In this document: piece by piece, positions 1 to 9,473 of the stretch
Position numbering within the stretch: the stretch's first letter is position 1
Layout of the letters: each line of letters starts with the position of its first letter
Origin: Cellvibrionales bacterium UBA4451
GTDB taxonomy: Bacteria; Pseudomonadota; Gammaproteobacteria; Pseudomonadales; Porticoccaceae
Direction of reading: 5' to 3'
Assembly (NCBI GenBank): GCA_002390285.1
Contig: DGPB01000016.1
Location: 151,334-215,333 of the forward strand
Length of the DNA: 64,000 nt
Made by a program: the position numbers and the translations under genes
The notes under the pieces: generated by a model
What the model saw: the letters and a program-made list of their open reading frames with translations, nothing else
The model's database searches: none
What the model was told of the DNA's origin: nothing

Positions 1-1217
1 TGCTGGTCTCCCGTACTACTGATGATCCGTTACAGGATGTCGAAGACTTCCATTCCCAGTACCAAATGCCTGATTTACCGCAGCTGCCCAGATTTACTGG
101 TGGCCTGGTGGGGTACTTTGGCTACGATACTGTGCGTTATGTAGAACCCCGGTTAAAGCACTCTGCACCTAAAGACGACTTGGGTAACCCGGATATTTTG
201 CTGATGGCTTCCGACGAGGTCGTCATTTTTGACAACTTGCTGGGCAAGCTGATTTTTGTGGTGCATGAAGATGCGGCGGAACCTAATGCCTGGTCCAATG
301 CGCAGGCTCGGCTAGACGACCTTGAAGCTAAATTGAAGAACCCATTACCTGAGCTGCCTCCTGTAAATCTCAATGGCGGTGGATTGGATGAATCGGCATT
401 TGTCTCCAGTTTTGGCGAAGAAAACTTTAAAGCCGCTGTTGATAAGGTGAAGGATTACATTCTGGCGGGCGATGCCATGCAAGTGGTCCCATCTCAGCGG
501 CTGTCGACGGATTTTGATACAGAGCCATTGAATCTGTACCGAGCATTACGCTGTCTCAATCCTTCTCCTTATATGTATTTCCTCGATTTGGGTGATTTTC
601 ATATTGCAGGTTCTTCACCCGAAATTCTGGCTCGGCTGGAGGATGGTGAGGTGACGGTTCGCCCTATCGCGGGAACCCGCCGTCGAGGTCATACTCCCGA
701 AGAGGATTTGGCTTTAGAAGAGGATATGATGAATGACCCCAAGGAGATCGCGGAGCATTTGATGCTGATTGACTTGGGCCGAAATGATGCGGGGCGCGTG
801 TCGCAAATCGGTTCGGTGAAGGTCACCGAGCAGATGAAAGTGGAGCGCTACTCACACGTCATGCATATTACCTCCAATGTGACGGGGCAAGTGAAGCCCG
901 GTACCAGTGCTATTGATGTACTGCGAGCCACATTGCCAGCAGGCACCTTAAGCGGTGCACCAAAAATTCGGGCGATGGAAATTATTGATGAGCTCGAGCC
1001 AGTGAAGCGGGGCGTCTATGGTGGTGCTGTGGGTTATATTGGTTGGAATGGCAATATGGATACGGCGATTGCTATCCGTACAGCGGTCATCAAAGACGGT
1101 AAGCTTTACGTTCAAGCCGGTGCTGGTGTCGTGGCAGATTCAGTGCCCGCTTTGGAGTGGAAGGAAACCATGAATAAGGCACGAGCTATTTTTCGCGCTG
1201 TAGATCTGGTGGTCTAA
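1..1217 (+). CDS. trpE: Anthranilate synthase component I, 5' end cut by the window
   Basis: Aminating subunit that turns chorismate and ammonia or glutamine into anthranilate, the first committed step of tryptophan synthesis. The reading frame is already open at base 3, so the gene runs in from the left; about 404 residues are visible and roughly 90-110 N-terminal residues, including the usual tryptophan-feedback LLES region, are missing. Chorismate-binding family signatures are present: PIAGTRRRG near 661-690, the GRNDAGRV segment near 778-800, and the [12 protein letters not shown] block near 940-980. It is followed after 12 bases by trpG, so E and G are co-transcribed, unlike the separated trpE of Pseudomonas. 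A shorter start at the ATG at 66 would cut into the domain and is not credible. Confidence 0.96.
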   Translation, partial: LVSRTTDDPLQDVEDFHSQYQMPDLPQLPRFTGGLVGYFGYDTVRYVEPRLKHSAPKDDLGNPDILLMASDEVVIFDNLLGKLIFVVHEDAAEPNAWSNAQARLDDLEAKLKNPLPELPPVNLNGGGLDESAFVSSFGEENFKAAVDKVKDYILAGDAMQVVPSQRLSTDFDTEPLNLYRALRCLNPSPYMYFLDLGDFHIAGSSPEILARLEDGEVTVRPIAGTRRRGHTPEEDLALEEDMMNDPKEIAEHLMLIDLGRNDAGRVSQIGSVKVTEQMKVERYSHVMHITSNVTGQVKPGTSAIDVLRATLPAGTLSGAPKIRAMEIIDELEPVKRGVYGGAVGYIGWNGNMDTAIAIRTAVIKDGKLYVQAGAGVVADSVPALEWKETMNKARAIFRAVDLVV

Positions 1218-1229
1218 GGAGCCCTAACT

Positions 1230-1808
1230 ATGATATTGATGATTGATAATTATGACTCCTTTACCTACAACGTGGTCCAGTATTTGGGTGAGTTAAAGGC
1301 AGAAGTAAACGTTGTTCGTAATGATGAGATTACCGTAGAAGAAGTGGCCTCGCTTGCTCCGGAAAAAATTGTGATTTCTCCGGGGCCCTGTACGCCCAAT
1401 GAGGCGGGAATTTCCGTGGAGGTCATTGAACGCTTTTCTGGAAAAATACCTATCCTTGGTATTTGTCTGGGGCATCAAAGTATTGGTCAGGCATTTGGCG
1501 GCAAGGTGGTGAGGGCAAGGAGCGTGATGCACGGTAAAACATCGCCTATATACCATAATGATGTGGGCGTATTTCGGGGGCTGCCTAATCCGTTTGAGGC
1601 AACTCGCTACCACTCACTGATCGTTGATCGAGAGAGCTTACCGGATTGCCTGGAAATTACGGCCTGGACGCAGACAGACGATGGAAGTATTGACGAAATC
1701 ATGGGGTTTCGTCACCGCGAGTATGCTGTGGAAGGGGTACAGTTTCATCCAGAATCTATTCTCACTGAAAATGGGCATGACCTGCTCGAAAACTTTCTCA
1801 AGAGCTGA
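1230..1808 (+). CDS. trpG: Anthranilate synthase component II, glutamine amidotransferase
   Basis: Class I glutamine amidotransferase that supplies ammonia to TrpE. The 192-residue length is standard for a free-standing TrpG. The catalytic cysteine lies in [15 protein letters not shown] (about residues 77-91) and the catalytic His-Glu pair in [11 protein letters not shown] near the C-terminus; ISPGPCTP near residue 50 forms the oxyanion-side loop. The start is preceded by aaggagcc at 1217-1224. Related PabA proteins share these motifs, and one TrpG often serves both tryptophan and folate synthesis, but position in the trp operon favours TrpG. Confidence 0.96.
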   Translation: MILMIDNYDSFTYNVVQYLGELKAEVNVVRNDEITVEEVASLAPEKIVISPGPCTPNEAGISVEVIERFSGKIPILGICLGHQSIGQAFGGKVVRARSVMHGKTSPIYHNDVGVFRGLPNPFEATRYHSLIVDRESLPDCLEITAWTQTDDGSIDEIMGFRHREYAVEGVQFHPESILTENGHDLLENFLKS

Positions 1809-1820
1809 CTGAAAGGCTGC

Positions 1821-2867
1821 ATGATGGATATTCAACAAGCAATTTCTGCGGTATTGGATAATCGGGATCTCGGTACTAACGAGATGCGCGATGTCATGAA
1901 GCAGATAATGACTGGCAATGCTACAGATGCTCAGATAGGCGGCTTTCTGGTAGGTTTGCGCATGAAGGGTGAAACGGTGGCCGAAATTACGGGTGCTGCT
2001 CAAGTGATGCGTGAATTGGCTACGGCTGTCTCCGTATCGGGTTCTCACTTGGTGGATATTGTCGGTACCGGGGGTGATAGCGCGGGTATTTTCAATGTAT
2101 CTACGGCGAGCGCTTTTGTTGCAGCTGCTGCGGGTGCTCAAGTGGCTAAGCACGGGAACCGCTCAGTGAGTAGTAAGAGCGGCAGTGCCGATTTGTTAGA
2201 ATGCGCAGGAGTCCGGCTGGACTTAACCTCAGAACAGGTAGCCCTCTGTGTTGAGGAGGTCGGCGTCGGTTTTATGTTTGCCGTCAATCACCACAGCGCG
2301 ATGAAGCATGCCATTGGCCCACGAAAAGAGTTGGGTGTTCGAACAGTTTTTAATTTACTCGGGCCGTTAACTAATCCTGCCGGTGTGCCGAATATGGTGC
2401 TCGGTGTGTACGATCGTCAGTGGCTTCGTCCGGTGGCAGAAGTGATGAAACAGCTAGGTGGCGAGCATGTGCTTGTAGTTCATTCGGCTGATGGTTTAGA
2501 TGAAATCAGCATTGCCTCTGAAACTTGGGTTGCCGAACTAAAGAGTGGCGATATTTGCGAATATTCCATATCCCCAGAGGATTTTGGTCTTGCTCGCGGT
2601 GACCTCAAAGATTTGAAAGTTGCCGATGCAAAGGAGAGCCTAGATTTGATTGAGCGAGCACTTTCAAAACAAGCATTGTCAAAAGGAAGTGTTACAGCCT
2701 CCGATATGGTGGCGCTAAATGCAGGTGCAGCACTTTATACAGCAGGAATTGCCAATGATTTGTCTGAGGGGGTCCGCTTGGCTCAGGATGCCATTGGTAG
2801 CGGCCTGGCTAAAGCCAAAATTAGTGACCTTGCCACCTTTACCCATTGCCTAAAAGAAACAGAATAA
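1821..2867 (+). CDS. trpD: Anthranilate phosphoribosyltransferase
   Basis: Transfers the phosphoribosyl group of PRPP to anthranilate. It is 348 residues, the normal monofunctional length. The PRPP-binding loop [18 protein letters not shown] is at about residues 78-95, followed by [18 protein letters not shown] (about 112-129), both diagnostic of the family. Two adjacent ATG codons (1821 and 1824) could each serve as start; the difference is one residue. It follows trpG by 12 bases and is followed almost immediately by trpC, so the four genes read as one operon. Confidence 0.96.
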   Translation: MMDIQQAISAVLDNRDLGTNEMRDVMKQIMTGNATDAQIGGFLVGLRMKGETVAEITGAAQVMRELATAVSVSGSHLVDIVGTGGDSAGIFNVSTASAFVAAAAGAQVAKHGNRSVSSKSGSADLLECAGVRLDLTSEQVALCVEEVGVGFMFAVNHHSAMKHAIGPRKELGVRTVFNLLGPLTNPAGVPNMVLGVYDRQWLRPVAEVMKQLGGEHVLVVHSADGLDEISIASETWVAELKSGDICEYSISPEDFGLARGDLKDLKVADAKESLDLIERALSKQALSKGSVTASDMVALNAGAALYTAGIANDLSEGVRLAQDAIGSGLAKAKISDLATFTHCLKETE

Positions 2868-2872
2868 TCGTT

Positions 2873-3679
2873 ATGAATACAGCATTAAAGACACCTACCG
2901 TTTTAAAGAAAATTCTTGCGAGAAAAGCTGAGGAAGTGGCAGAGCGAAGTGCTCATGTCTCACTGGATCAGTTGAGAGATCAGTGCCAGTCGGGCCGTGA
3001 TATCCGTGGTTTTACCGATGCATTAGCAGCAAAAGTTGAGCAGGGCTTGGCTGCAGTGATTGCGGAAGTTAAAAAAGCGTCTCCAAGCAAGGGTGTGATC
3101 CGACCAGATTTCGACCCGGTAAGTATTGCTCGAAGTTATGAGAAAGGAGGGGCGGCCTGTTTGTCTGTTCTGACGGACCGTGATTTTTTCCAGGGTGCCG
3201 ATGAATATCTGACAATGGCGAGAGGGGCGACCCGGTTGCCCGTGTTACGTAAAGACTTTGTTATAGATCCTTACCAGGTTTATGAGTCCTATGTGTTGGG
3301 TGCAGATTGCATTCTGTTGATCGTGGCTGCATTGACCCAGGCCCAGATGGAAGAATTGCATGGTATAGCGGTAGCATTGGGTCTCGATGTATTGATTGAG
3401 GTGCATAACGAGGCTGAGCTGGATCGAGCGTTATTGATTGATAATCGGATGATTGGCATCAACAATCGTGATTTACACACCTTTGATACAACCTTAGATA
3501 CGACCTTTGGTCTGCTGGGTAAAATTCCAGATGACCGTATTGTGGTTACAGAAAGCGGTATTCTCACCACTGATGATGTGGCCGCTATGCGAGGCCATAA
3601 TGTGAATACCTTCCTGGTGGGGGAGACATTTATGCGAGCTGAGGAGCCAGGATTGAAATTGGTGGAAATGTTTAATTGA
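2873..3679 (+). CDS. trpC: Indole-3-glycerol-phosphate synthase
   Basis: Closes the indole ring from CdRP, a TIM-barrel enzyme acting after TrpD/TrpF. I take the ATG at 2873 ([15 protein letters not shown], 268 residues) because it matches the family N-terminus and sits 5 bases after the trpD stop; an upstream ATG at 2846 would lie inside trpD. Signatures: [19 protein letters not shown] (catalytic Lys and phosphate loop), [24 protein letters not shown] and VTESGI. There is no fused PRAI (TrpF) domain, so trpF must be elsewhere. The operon ends just downstream in a strong hairpin terminator. Confidence 0.96.
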   Translation: MNTALKTPTVLKKILARKAEEVAERSAHVSLDQLRDQCQSGRDIRGFTDALAAKVEQGLAAVIAEVKKASPSKGVIRPDFDPVSIARSYEKGGAACLSVLTDRDFFQGADEYLTMARGATRLPVLRKDFVIDPYQVYESYVLGADCILLIVAALTQAQMEELHGIAVALGLDVLIEVHNEAELDRALLIDNRMIGINNRDLHTFDTTLDTTFGLLGKIPDDRIVVTESGILTTDDVAAMRGHNVNTFLVGETFMRAEEPGLKLVEMFN

Positions 3680-3703
3680 GGCTAGGAAGGACTAATTTCT
3701 ACG

Positions 3704-3741
3704 GCACCAAAAAAGGCCTCATTGAAGGCCTTTTTTGGTGC
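3704..3741. terminator. Bidirectional intrinsic terminator between trpC and vfr
   Basis: A near-perfect 16-bp stem (3704-3719 with 3726-3741) whose arms are gcaccaaaaaaggcct and its complement, with a 6-base loop. The stem contains an A6 run in one arm and a T6 run in the other, so it can end transcription from both sides: trp from the left and the convergent vfr-like gene from the right. Confidence 0.85.
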
Positions 3742-3773
3742 TACTCTTGTTATTGCTAATGAGTTTTATAAAG

Positions 3774-4493
3774 CTACCTTGTGCCATACACCACCATAGT
3801 TTTTCCCTTTGCAGAGACAAGCTCCTGTTCTTCCAGTGTTTTGAGGACTCGTCCAACCATTTCCCGAGAGCAGCCAACAATACGCCCAATCTCTTGTCGG
3901 GTGATTTTGATTTGCATGCCATCGGGGTGGGTCATTGCGTCGGGTTCGTTGCACAGATCCAGTAGAGTGCGGGCAACTCGTCCCGTCACATCCAGGAAAG
4001 CAAGGTCGCCTACTTTTCGGGTGGTATCTTTCAGACGCTTGGCTATTTGAATGCCTATCGCAAACAGAAACTCGGGGTGATCTTTGGACAGTTCCTGAAA
4101 TTTGGAATAGCTGATTTCACCTACTTCACATTCGGTTTTAGCTCGAATCCAAGCCGTTCTATCGGTTTGTTCAAACAGGCCCATCTCGCCGAAAAAGTCA
4201 CCTTCGTTAAGGTAGGCGACAATCATTTCGCGACCATCATCATCTTCGAGTAGAACCGTTACTGATCCCCTGATGATATAAGAGAGCGTATCGCCCTGAT
4301 CACCAACATAAATGATGGTACTTTTGGCAGGATATTTTCTGCGGTGACAGTGAACTAAGAACTCTTCTACATTGGGAATGTGAGGTGTTATTGGTGCTGG
4401 TGCCAACTCGGATTCTCCCCGTTTGTGATCTCTCGCATATAAAGAATCCATTATGGGTACAAAATCATCATCGGCCAAGCTCGAATTTATCAT
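3774..4493 (-). CDS. vfr: cAMP receptor protein family regulator (Vfr/Crp)
   Basis: Global transcription factor that binds cAMP and activates or represses promoters as a dimer. It is 239 residues against about 214 for Pseudomonas Vfr; the extra length is an N-terminal extension before [14 protein letters not shown]. The cAMP pocket is clear: [11 protein letters not shown] at about 98-108 followed by RTAWIRA. The C-terminal winged helix-turn-helix has [19 protein letters not shown] at about 195-213, nearly identical to what I recall of Vfr. The position beside trpGDC and opposite an osmC-like gene also matches Pseudomonas. A start at the internal Met near residue 15 is possible. Confidence 0.93.
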   Translation of the reverse strand: MINSSLADDDFVPIMDSLYARDHKRGESELAPAPITPHIPNVEEFLVHCHRRKYPAKSTIIYVGDQGDTLSYIIRGSVTVLLEDDDGREMIVAYLNEGDFFGEMGLFEQTDRTAWIRAKTECEVGEISYSKFQELSKDHPEFLFAIGIQIAKRLKDTTRKVGDLAFLDVTGRVARTLLDLCNEPDAMTHPDGMQIKITRQEIGRIVGCSREMVGRVLKTLEEQELVSAKGKTMVVYGTR

Positions 4494-4511
4494 GGTTATA
4501 CGGCTCCTTAT

Positions 4512-4587
4512 GACAAAAGTGTCTGCCGGGTAGTCGATTCTACGGCGAAAAGCACGCCATTTATGTTAGGCTTTCGACACTTTTGGC
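4512..4587. promoter_or_regulatory. Inverted repeat spanning the vfr/osmC divergent promoter region
   Basis: Two 12-base arms, gacaaaagtgtc at 4512-4523 and gacacttttggc at 4576-4587, are inverted copies matching at 11 of 12 positions across 52 bases. Each arm also has an inner dyad (GACA-N4-TGTC or TGGC). They flank the intergenic segment symmetrically, as expected of a paired operator for a dimeric regulator. I do not recognise the site as a Crp/Vfr box (TGTGA-N6-TCACA), so the binder is unknown. Confidence 0.4.
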
Positions 4588-4612
4588 AACTAGTTTTAAA
4601 ATTCAGGGCATT

Positions 4613-5035
4613 ATGAAAGCAAAAATTACTTGGGGCGGAGACGCCAAATTTATTGCCGAGTCAGAAACGGGTCATAGTCTTGTCATGGATGGTCCGCCGG
4701 ATCACGGTGGAAAAAATCAGGGCGCTCGCCCGATGGAAGTGCTGCTGATTGGCATGGGTGGCTGTTCGTCCTTTGATGTGATTCATATCCTCAAGAAAAG
4801 CCGTCAGGATGTCATAGATTGTATTGCTGAAATCGAGGCTGAGCGTGCTGATGCGGTACCTTCGGTCTTTACTAAAATCCATCTCCACTTTGTGGTCACG
4901 GGCAACAATCTGAAAGAGAGTATGGTTCGCAATGCCGTGAAGTTGTCGGCTGAAAAATACTGCTCGGCATCGATTATGCTGGCAAAGGGTGGTGTAGATA
5001 TTACTCACAGTTACGACATGCGATCACCTGTATAG
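4613..5035 (+). CDS. OsmC/Ohr family protein (YhfA-like)
   Basis: Small peroxiredoxin-like protein of the OsmC superfamily, subgroup YhfA; members reduce or bind organic peroxides, though the exact substrate of this subgroup is not settled. The preferred start is the ATG at 4613 (MKAKITWGG, 140 residues). Two conserved thiols are visible: one in MGGCSSFDVIHIL (about residue 50) and one in AEKYCSASIML (about residue 115), at the expected spacing. It is transcribed divergently from the vfr-like gene, the same pairing as in Pseudomonas, which suggests shared regulation from the intervening inverted repeat. Confidence 0.85.
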   Translation: MKAKITWGGDAKFIAESETGHSLVMDGPPDHGGKNQGARPMEVLLIGMGGCSSFDVIHILKKSRQDVIDCIAEIEAERADAVPSVFTKIHLHFVVTGNNLKESMVRNAVKLSAEKYCSASIMLAKGGVDITHSYDMRSPV

Positions 5036-5162
5036 CTTTTGGCGAAAAATACCACGTCTCCTGATTATCATGTTTTAGCGAAATTTTTTTAGTTTCTCAC
5101 CTTTGAAGGCTAGCCTTTGAGCAATGCTTCCGCTGAGTGTTCTGTTCTGGGCATTTTTCAAG

Positions 5163-5189
5163 CAAAAAAAAGGCAGCTATTGCTGCCTT
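5163..5189 (-). terminator. Minus-strand intrinsic terminator
   Basis: Stem aaggcagc (5170-5177) and gctgcctt (5182-5189) with loop tatt. The poly-A at 5164-5171 becomes a U-run only for minus-strand transcripts; on the plus strand the hairpin is followed by aaagg, so it does not terminate the osmC-like gene. Confidence 0.7.
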
Positions 5190-5283
5190 AAAGGATATAG
5201 AGGGAGTAAGAGGTATAAACTTGCTTGTGAAGCCTCCAAGTCATTAACTGCATTGATTGGTAAGACTTGGCTTCACGAGTACA
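5164..5283 (-). ncRNA. Candidate structured small RNA with its own promoter and terminator
   Basis: Read on the minus strand, this stretch has a TATATT -10 box (5290-5295), 17 bases from a weak -35 TTGGAT (5313-5318), then about 7 bases to a predicted start. A long hairpin follows: arms 5264-5276 and 5227-5242 pair over 13 bp with a 3-base bulge and 21-base loop. The transcript would end at a hairpin with an 8-bp stem (5170-5177 with 5182-5189) followed by eight U residues (A-run at 5164-5171), a textbook intrinsic terminator pointing left where no minus-strand gene needs one. About 120 nt. It is divergent from lysR. No family is recognised and the promoter is only moderate. Confidence 0.45.
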
Positions 5284-5360
5284 GTTGGTAATATAGTGAA
5301 CAAGCATCCATGATCCAAATGTATTAAGATGATGTGTAACATAACCGAAAGGAATGGTTG

Positions 5361-6332
5361 GTGGACGCCAAACTATTATCAAGAATTGATCTGAATCTGC
5401 TGGTGGCACTCCAGATGCTGATAGAGGAGCAAAGTGTTACTCAGGCCGCTGAGCGAATGTTTATTACTCAGCCAGCAATGAGTAAGACTCTACAGAGGCT
5501 CAGGGAGCTGTTTGATGATCCGCTCTTTATTAGAAGTGGACGAGGGCTGATACCAACGCCAAGGACTATTGAGTTGGGGCGACAGCTGCCAATGGTCTTG
5601 TCTGGCGTAGAAGACTTAGTGGCGCCGAGCCGATTCGATCCGATGACCTACGAAGGCGAAATTTGCATCATGGCGGCGGAGTTTATTGCCATCCAGGTTA
5701 TACCTACATTGATGGGCAGGCTTATTAAAGAAGCACCCTTTATGACATTAACGCTGACCAGTGAGCCCCATGAGGACAAACGTGTACTAGAGGATGGCGA
5801 CCTGGATTTTGCCATTGAAATTGCTCGGCCGTATTGCGATGAATATCACATGACGCCACTGGGTCATTTTACCCCAGCTGTGTGGATGAGGGCTGGACAT
5901 CCGCTTGCAAAAAAGGAAAAGCTGACCCTGAAGGATATGCTTGAATACCCCTTTATTCAGTATTACTTGCTTCTGTCCGGAGTGGTTTCAGCAGCGGTAG
6001 AAACCCGGTTTGATCGTGAGCTAACCAAGCATGGGTTAAAGCGAAAAAAGAGTTTGGTCACTACCCAGTTGATGACGGCAATGGACGCGTTGTGGCAAAC
6101 AGATTGTTTGATGATGGCGACTATGCACGACTTGAAAATTGAGGGTGAGACGTATCAGATTGTACGTAAACCTTATCCTGAAGAGTTGGATTTCGAGAGC
6201 ACTGTTCCTGTGGTACTGGTGCAGCATGTCAGGACCATTAAGTCCCCAGCCCATCAATGGGTGAAGGAGCGAATTGTGGGCATCGTCAGGGAGATCCAGG
6301 AAAAAGCCAAGGAGGCTGCTCGGTCACGATAG
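5361..6332 (+). CDS. LysR-type transcriptional regulator
   Basis: DNA-binding regulator with an N-terminal winged helix-turn-helix (about residues 5-65: RIDLNLLVALQMLIEEQSV, then AAERMFITQPAMSKTLQRLR) and a C-terminal effector-binding domain with periplasmic-binding-protein fold. The N-terminus is of the LeuO/NodD style rather than the CysB style. The start is the GTG at 5361, 7 bases after aaagga; a TTG at 5358 is the alternative. About 323 residues. No divergent or adjacent metabolic gene gives away its target: coq7 is convergent with one base between stops. The inducer is unknown. Confidence 0.88.
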   Translation: MDAKLLSRIDLNLLVALQMLIEEQSVTQAAERMFITQPAMSKTLQRLRELFDDPLFIRSGRGLIPTPRTIELGRQLPMVLSGVEDLVAPSRFDPMTYEGEICIMAAEFIAIQVIPTLMGRLIKEAPFMTLTLTSEPHEDKRVLEDGDLDFAIEIARPYCDEYHMTPLGHFTPAVWMRAGHPLAKKEKLTLKDMLEYPFIQYYLLLSGVVSAAVETRFDRELTKHGLKRKKSLVTTQLMTAMDALWQTDCLMMATMHDLKIEGETYQIVRKPYPEELDFESTVPVVLVQHVRTIKSPAHQWVKERIVGIVREIQEKAKEAARSR

Positions 6333-6333
6333 C

Positions 6334-6978
6334 TTAAATACGGTAGCTGGTTTCGGTCATTGCTTTGGATAACAGTGTCATCAGGCCTTTGATCGGAGCA
6401 GGAAACTTCAGGCCGCCAGCACTTAGGGCCGCATGAGCATGCTTTTCTTCATCTATTAGCATTTGTGCCACAATAGCGCGGCTTTTCTCATCTTTAGGTG
6501 GTAATTTTTTAAGGTGATGTTCCAGGTGTTGGCATACTTGGTTTTCCGTGGCGGAGACAAATCCCAAGCTAAGCTTGTCGCTGATTAGTCCTGCCGTAGC
6601 ACCAATACCAAAAGATAGCCCATACCAGAGGGGGTTTAGGACGCTGGAGTGACTTCCAAGTTGCTTGACTCGTTCCTGGCACCACGCCAAGTGGTCGATT
6701 TCCTCGTTAGCAGCCTGTTCCATTTCACTACGAACCGAGGTTAACTTTGCTGTGAGAGCTTGCCCCTGATAGAGCGCCTGAGCACAAACTTCTCCGGTAT
6801 GATTTACCCGCATCAGGCCTGCAGCATGACGCCTTTCTTCATCAGAAAGACTCTGCTCGGGCGCCTCCTTGGCTGGAGAGCTTCTTTCGTGTGCGGGGGC
6901 GTCCACCACCAGTGTGCGCAGAGCATGGTCTACTTGAAGCAGTAGTCCGTCGAGAGGAGAAAGACGTCGTAAACTCAT
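6334..6978 (-). CDS. coq7: 3-demethoxyubiquinol 3-hydroxylase
   Basis: Di-iron monooxygenase for the penultimate ring hydroxylation of ubiquinone synthesis, membrane-associated. The ATG at 6978 gives [13 protein letters not shown] and 214 residues, the usual length of the Pseudomonas Coq7 form; a longer frame from 7050 lacks a good start. Iron-ligand motifs are visible: [14 protein letters not shown] (E of the first helix), EEIDHLAWC (E-x-x-H) and the C-terminal [10 protein letters not shown] (E-x-x-H). Bacteria with ubiF use a flavin enzyme instead, so this lineage uses the Coq7 route. It is divergent from the metallo-hydrolase gene with only 72 bases between starts. Confidence 0.94.
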   Translation of the reverse strand: MSLRRLSPLDGLLLQVDHALRTLVVDAPAHERSSPAKEAPEQSLSDEERRHAAGLMRVNHTGEVCAQALYQGQALTAKLTSVRSEMEQAANEEIDHLAWCQERVKQLGSHSSVLNPLWYGLSFGIGATAGLISDKLSLGFVSATENQVCQHLEHHLKKLPPKDEKSRAIVAQMLIDEEKHAHAALSAGGLKFPAPIKGLMTLLSKAMTETSYRI

Positions 6979-7050
6979 GAATTTAACCGCGGGACTGTTT
7001 AACCGATGCTTATTGTAGCAAAATCGACGGTCGTTTTGTGTGGAGGCCAA

Positions 7051-7995
7051 ATGAAAATTAATCCTGTAGAAGACCTAGGTTATGGTGTGTATTGTATTGA
7101 TGCTCGATATATCAGCCATGGTGTGGCTTGCTGCTACCTAATGGTAGAAGGTGGCGAGGTTGCCATTATAGAAACAGGAACAGCTCATACGGCAGATGGT
7201 ATTGCTGACGCGCTAGCCTATTTAAAGCTGCCCAGTGAGGCTGTTCGTTATATTATTCCAACCCATGTACATCTGGATCACGCCGGTGGTGCTGGTGTAC
7301 TTATGCAGCGATATCCCGAAGCTCAGTTAGTCATACATCCCCGGGGTGCTCGACATATGATTAACCCTACTCAATTGATTGTGAGTTCGAAAGCCGTGTA
7401 TGGCGAGGAAAAATTTGCACAATTATATGGCGAAATTATTCCGGTTTTAGAAGAGCGGGTGCTTGTGGTTGAGGATGGAGAAAAGCTTAATTTGGGTGGG
7501 CGAGTATTAGAGTTTCGTCATACCCCAGGACATGCAGAGCACCATTTTTGTATTTGGGATGCCCAGAGTCAAGGATGGTTTACGGGTGATACCTTTGGAA
7601 TTTCTTATCGGGAGATGGTGATGGGGGATGACCGATTTATTATACCTACCACATCGCCAGTACAGTTCGACCCGGACAAGTTGCTAGGTTCGATTGATCT
7701 AATGATGAGTAGACAGCCCCAGAGAATGTATCTGACTCACTACAGCGTAGTTGATAAACCAGAAAAGCTGTCATTATTGCTCTGTGCTCAAATTGAAGAC
7801 TATCGACAGATTGCTCTTTCTCTGAAAAATGAGCCAGAGCGAGAACAAAAAATTGTTCGTGAGCTTAGGGGAATGACATTGGCGCGCATTAAGGCTATAC
7901 AGCCTGACGCAAAGTTACAGGCCTTGGATAAAGTACTGGCCTTGGATTTTCAGCTCAATGCCCAAGGAATAGATGTTTGGCTTTCTAGGCAGTAG
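7051..7995 (+). CDS. Metallo-beta-lactamase-fold hydrolase
   Basis: Zinc or iron hydrolase of the MBL superfamily; substrate unknown. The metal motif [12 protein letters not shown] (HxHxDH) is near residue 70, followed by [17 protein letters not shown] and LTHYS, which supply the remaining ligands. The start at the ATG at 7051 ([10 protein letters not shown], 314 residues) has ggagg 7-11 bases upstream. The C-terminal third is helical and longer than in minimal MBL hydrolases, resembling the glyoxalase II-like or thioesterase-like subgroups. The neighbourhood (coq7, purD) gives no pathway hint. Confidence 0.85.
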   Translation: MKINPVEDLGYGVYCIDARYISHGVACCYLMVEGGEVAIIETGTAHTADGIADALAYLKLPSEAVRYIIPTHVHLDHAGGAGVLMQRYPEAQLVIHPRGARHMINPTQLIVSSKAVYGEEKFAQLYGEIIPVLEERVLVVEDGEKLNLGGRVLEFRHTPGHAEHHFCIWDAQSQGWFTGDTFGISYREMVMGDDRFIIPTTSPVQFDPDKLLGSIDLMMSRQPQRMYLTHYSVVDKPEKLSLLLCAQIEDYRQIALSLKNEPEREQKIVRELRGMTLARIKAIQPDAKLQALDKVLALDFQLNAQGIDVWLSRQ

Positions 7996-8058
7996 GCGTC
8001 TGCTTTCTCGGCTATGCAGAGGCATATAGTGAGGCACTCAGGAGGCGTTGAGGATTAA

Positions 8059-9348
8059 CTACTTTTCTCTCGCAGCTGCGCGATACCCAATGTCCGTCCG
8101 GTAGTAGACGTTATCCCAGGAGATGCGTTTAGTTAGCTCATAGGCCTGTTGCTGAGCTTCTGTCACTGTATTGCCAAGACCTACAGCACACAAAACTCTG
8201 CCGCCATTGGTGGTGACTTGTCCGTCTATGTCTTTGGTGCCCGCATGAAAAACCTTTTCATTGCTGCTGTCGGCATTAGCCGTTGGCAGACCTGAAATTA
8301 CATCACCCTTGTTGTAGCTGGCGGGGTAGCCGCCGGCGGCTAATACCACGCCCAGTGCTGCCCTTGAATCCCAGTCAGTGGTGCACTGGTCCAGTTGCTT
8401 GTCCAGTGCGGCATTACAGAGTGCCACTAGGTCGGACTTCAGGCGCATCATAATCGGTTGGGTTTCGGGGTCACCAAAACGACAGTTGTATTCGATCACT
8501 TTGGGGGTGCCGTCGGCCATAATCATTAACCCGGCATACAGGAAGCCGGTGTAATCATTGCCCTCTGCTGCCATGCCGCTAACGGTTGGCTCGATCACTT
8601 CTTTCATCACACGATTGTGAATTTCAGTTGTTACAACGGGTGCGGGTGAATAAGCGCCCATGCCGCCAGTATTGGGGCCTTTGTCGCCATTGTCCCGGGC
8701 TTTATGATCTTGTGATGTGGCCATGGGCAGGATGTTTTTGCCATCCACAATAACGATAAAGCTGGCTTCTTCGCCGTCCAAAAACTCTTCGATAACAACG
8801 CGATGCCCTGCTTCTCCAAAAGCATTACCCGCCAGCATGTCTTTGACGGCGGTTTCTGCCTCTTCCAGCGTCGTTGCAACGATGACACCTTTTCCTGCCG
8901 CCAAACCATCGGCCTTGACCACAATAGGGGCGCCTTTTTCTTGGAGGTAAGCGAGAGCCGGTTCGATTTCAGTAAAGTTTTGGTACTCACCAGTAGGGAT
9001 ATGATGGCGAGCGAGAAAATCCTTAGTGAAGGCTTTGGAGCCTTCCAGTTGTGCGGCGCCTTTGCTGGGGCCAAAGGCCCGTAGTCCGCGAGCGGCAAAA
9101 AAATCCACAATGCCATCAACCAGCGGTTGCTCGGGGCCGACAATAGTCAGGTTGATCTGATTTTTTTCGGCAAAATCTGCCAATGCGTTAAAGTTACCGG
9201 GGTCGATAGATATATTTTCCAGTTTTGGTTCTAGAGCCGTGCCGGCATTTCCCGGAGCCACAAAAACGGTTTCAACATCGTTACTTTGAGCAGCTTTCCA
9301 CGCCAGTGCGTGTTCGCGACCACCTGAGCCTATGACCAGAATCTTCAT
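8059..9348 (-). CDS. purD: Phosphoribosylamine-glycine ligase
   Basis: ATP-grasp ligase making GAR, step 2 of de novo purine synthesis. The 429 residues match the family length. It starts MKILVIGSGGREHALAWK, then has VGPEQPLVDGIVDFF, VVKADGLAAGKGVIVA (ATP-binding), HKARDNGDKGPNTGGMGAYSP (signature) and NCRFGDPETQ (metal/ATP). It lies downstream of purH on the same strand with a 125-base gap containing a hairpin. Confidence 0.97.
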   Translation of the reverse strand: MKILVIGSGGREHALAWKAAQSNDVETVFVAPGNAGTALEPKLENISIDPGNFNALADFAEKNQINLTIVGPEQPLVDGIVDFFAARGLRAFGPSKGAAQLEGSKAFTKDFLARHHIPTGEYQNFTEIEPALAYLQEKGAPIVVKADGLAAGKGVIVATTLEEAETAVKDMLAGNAFGEAGHRVVIEEFLDGEEASFIVIVDGKNILPMATSQDHKARDNGDKGPNTGGMGAYSPAPVVTTEIHNRVMKEVIEPTVSGMAAEGNDYTGFLYAGLMIMADGTPKVIEYNCRFGDPETQPIMMRLKSDLVALCNAALDKQLDQCTTDWDSRAALGVVLAAGGYPASYNKGDVISGLPTANADSSNEKVFHAGTKDIDGQVTTNGGRVLCAVGLGNTVTEAQQQAYELTKRISWDNVYYRTDIGYRAAAREK

Positions 9349-9383
9349 GGATGCGTTTTACCTGTCTTGCCTGAAAATGAAAA

Positions 9384-9426
9384 CGGCGATTACCCTGAAT
9401 TAGTGCACGGGATGGTGTAATCGCCG
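9384..9426 (-). terminator. Hairpin between purH and purD
   Basis: Perfect 10-bp inverted repeat, cggcgattac at 9384-9393 and gtaatcgccg at 9417-9426, with a 23-base loop. On the minus strand the stem is followed by TTTTC, a weak U-run, so it may attenuate purH transcription before purD or act as an mRNA-processing or stability element. Confidence 0.4.
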
Positions 9427-9473
9427 CAAAAGAACAAAGGGTAAGATTGTGTCGCCCTCGGTCGTTCTGAGCT

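Noticed and set aside
1638..2153. 171-codon minus-strand frame across the trpG-trpD junction
   Set aside because: It lies opposite two strongly supported genes and shows no family motif.
5188..5409. Minus-strand 73-codon frame over the lysR leader
   Set aside because: It has no good start context, overlaps the lysR start and its sequence follows the RNA hairpin and terminator; a non-coding RNA explains the stretch better.
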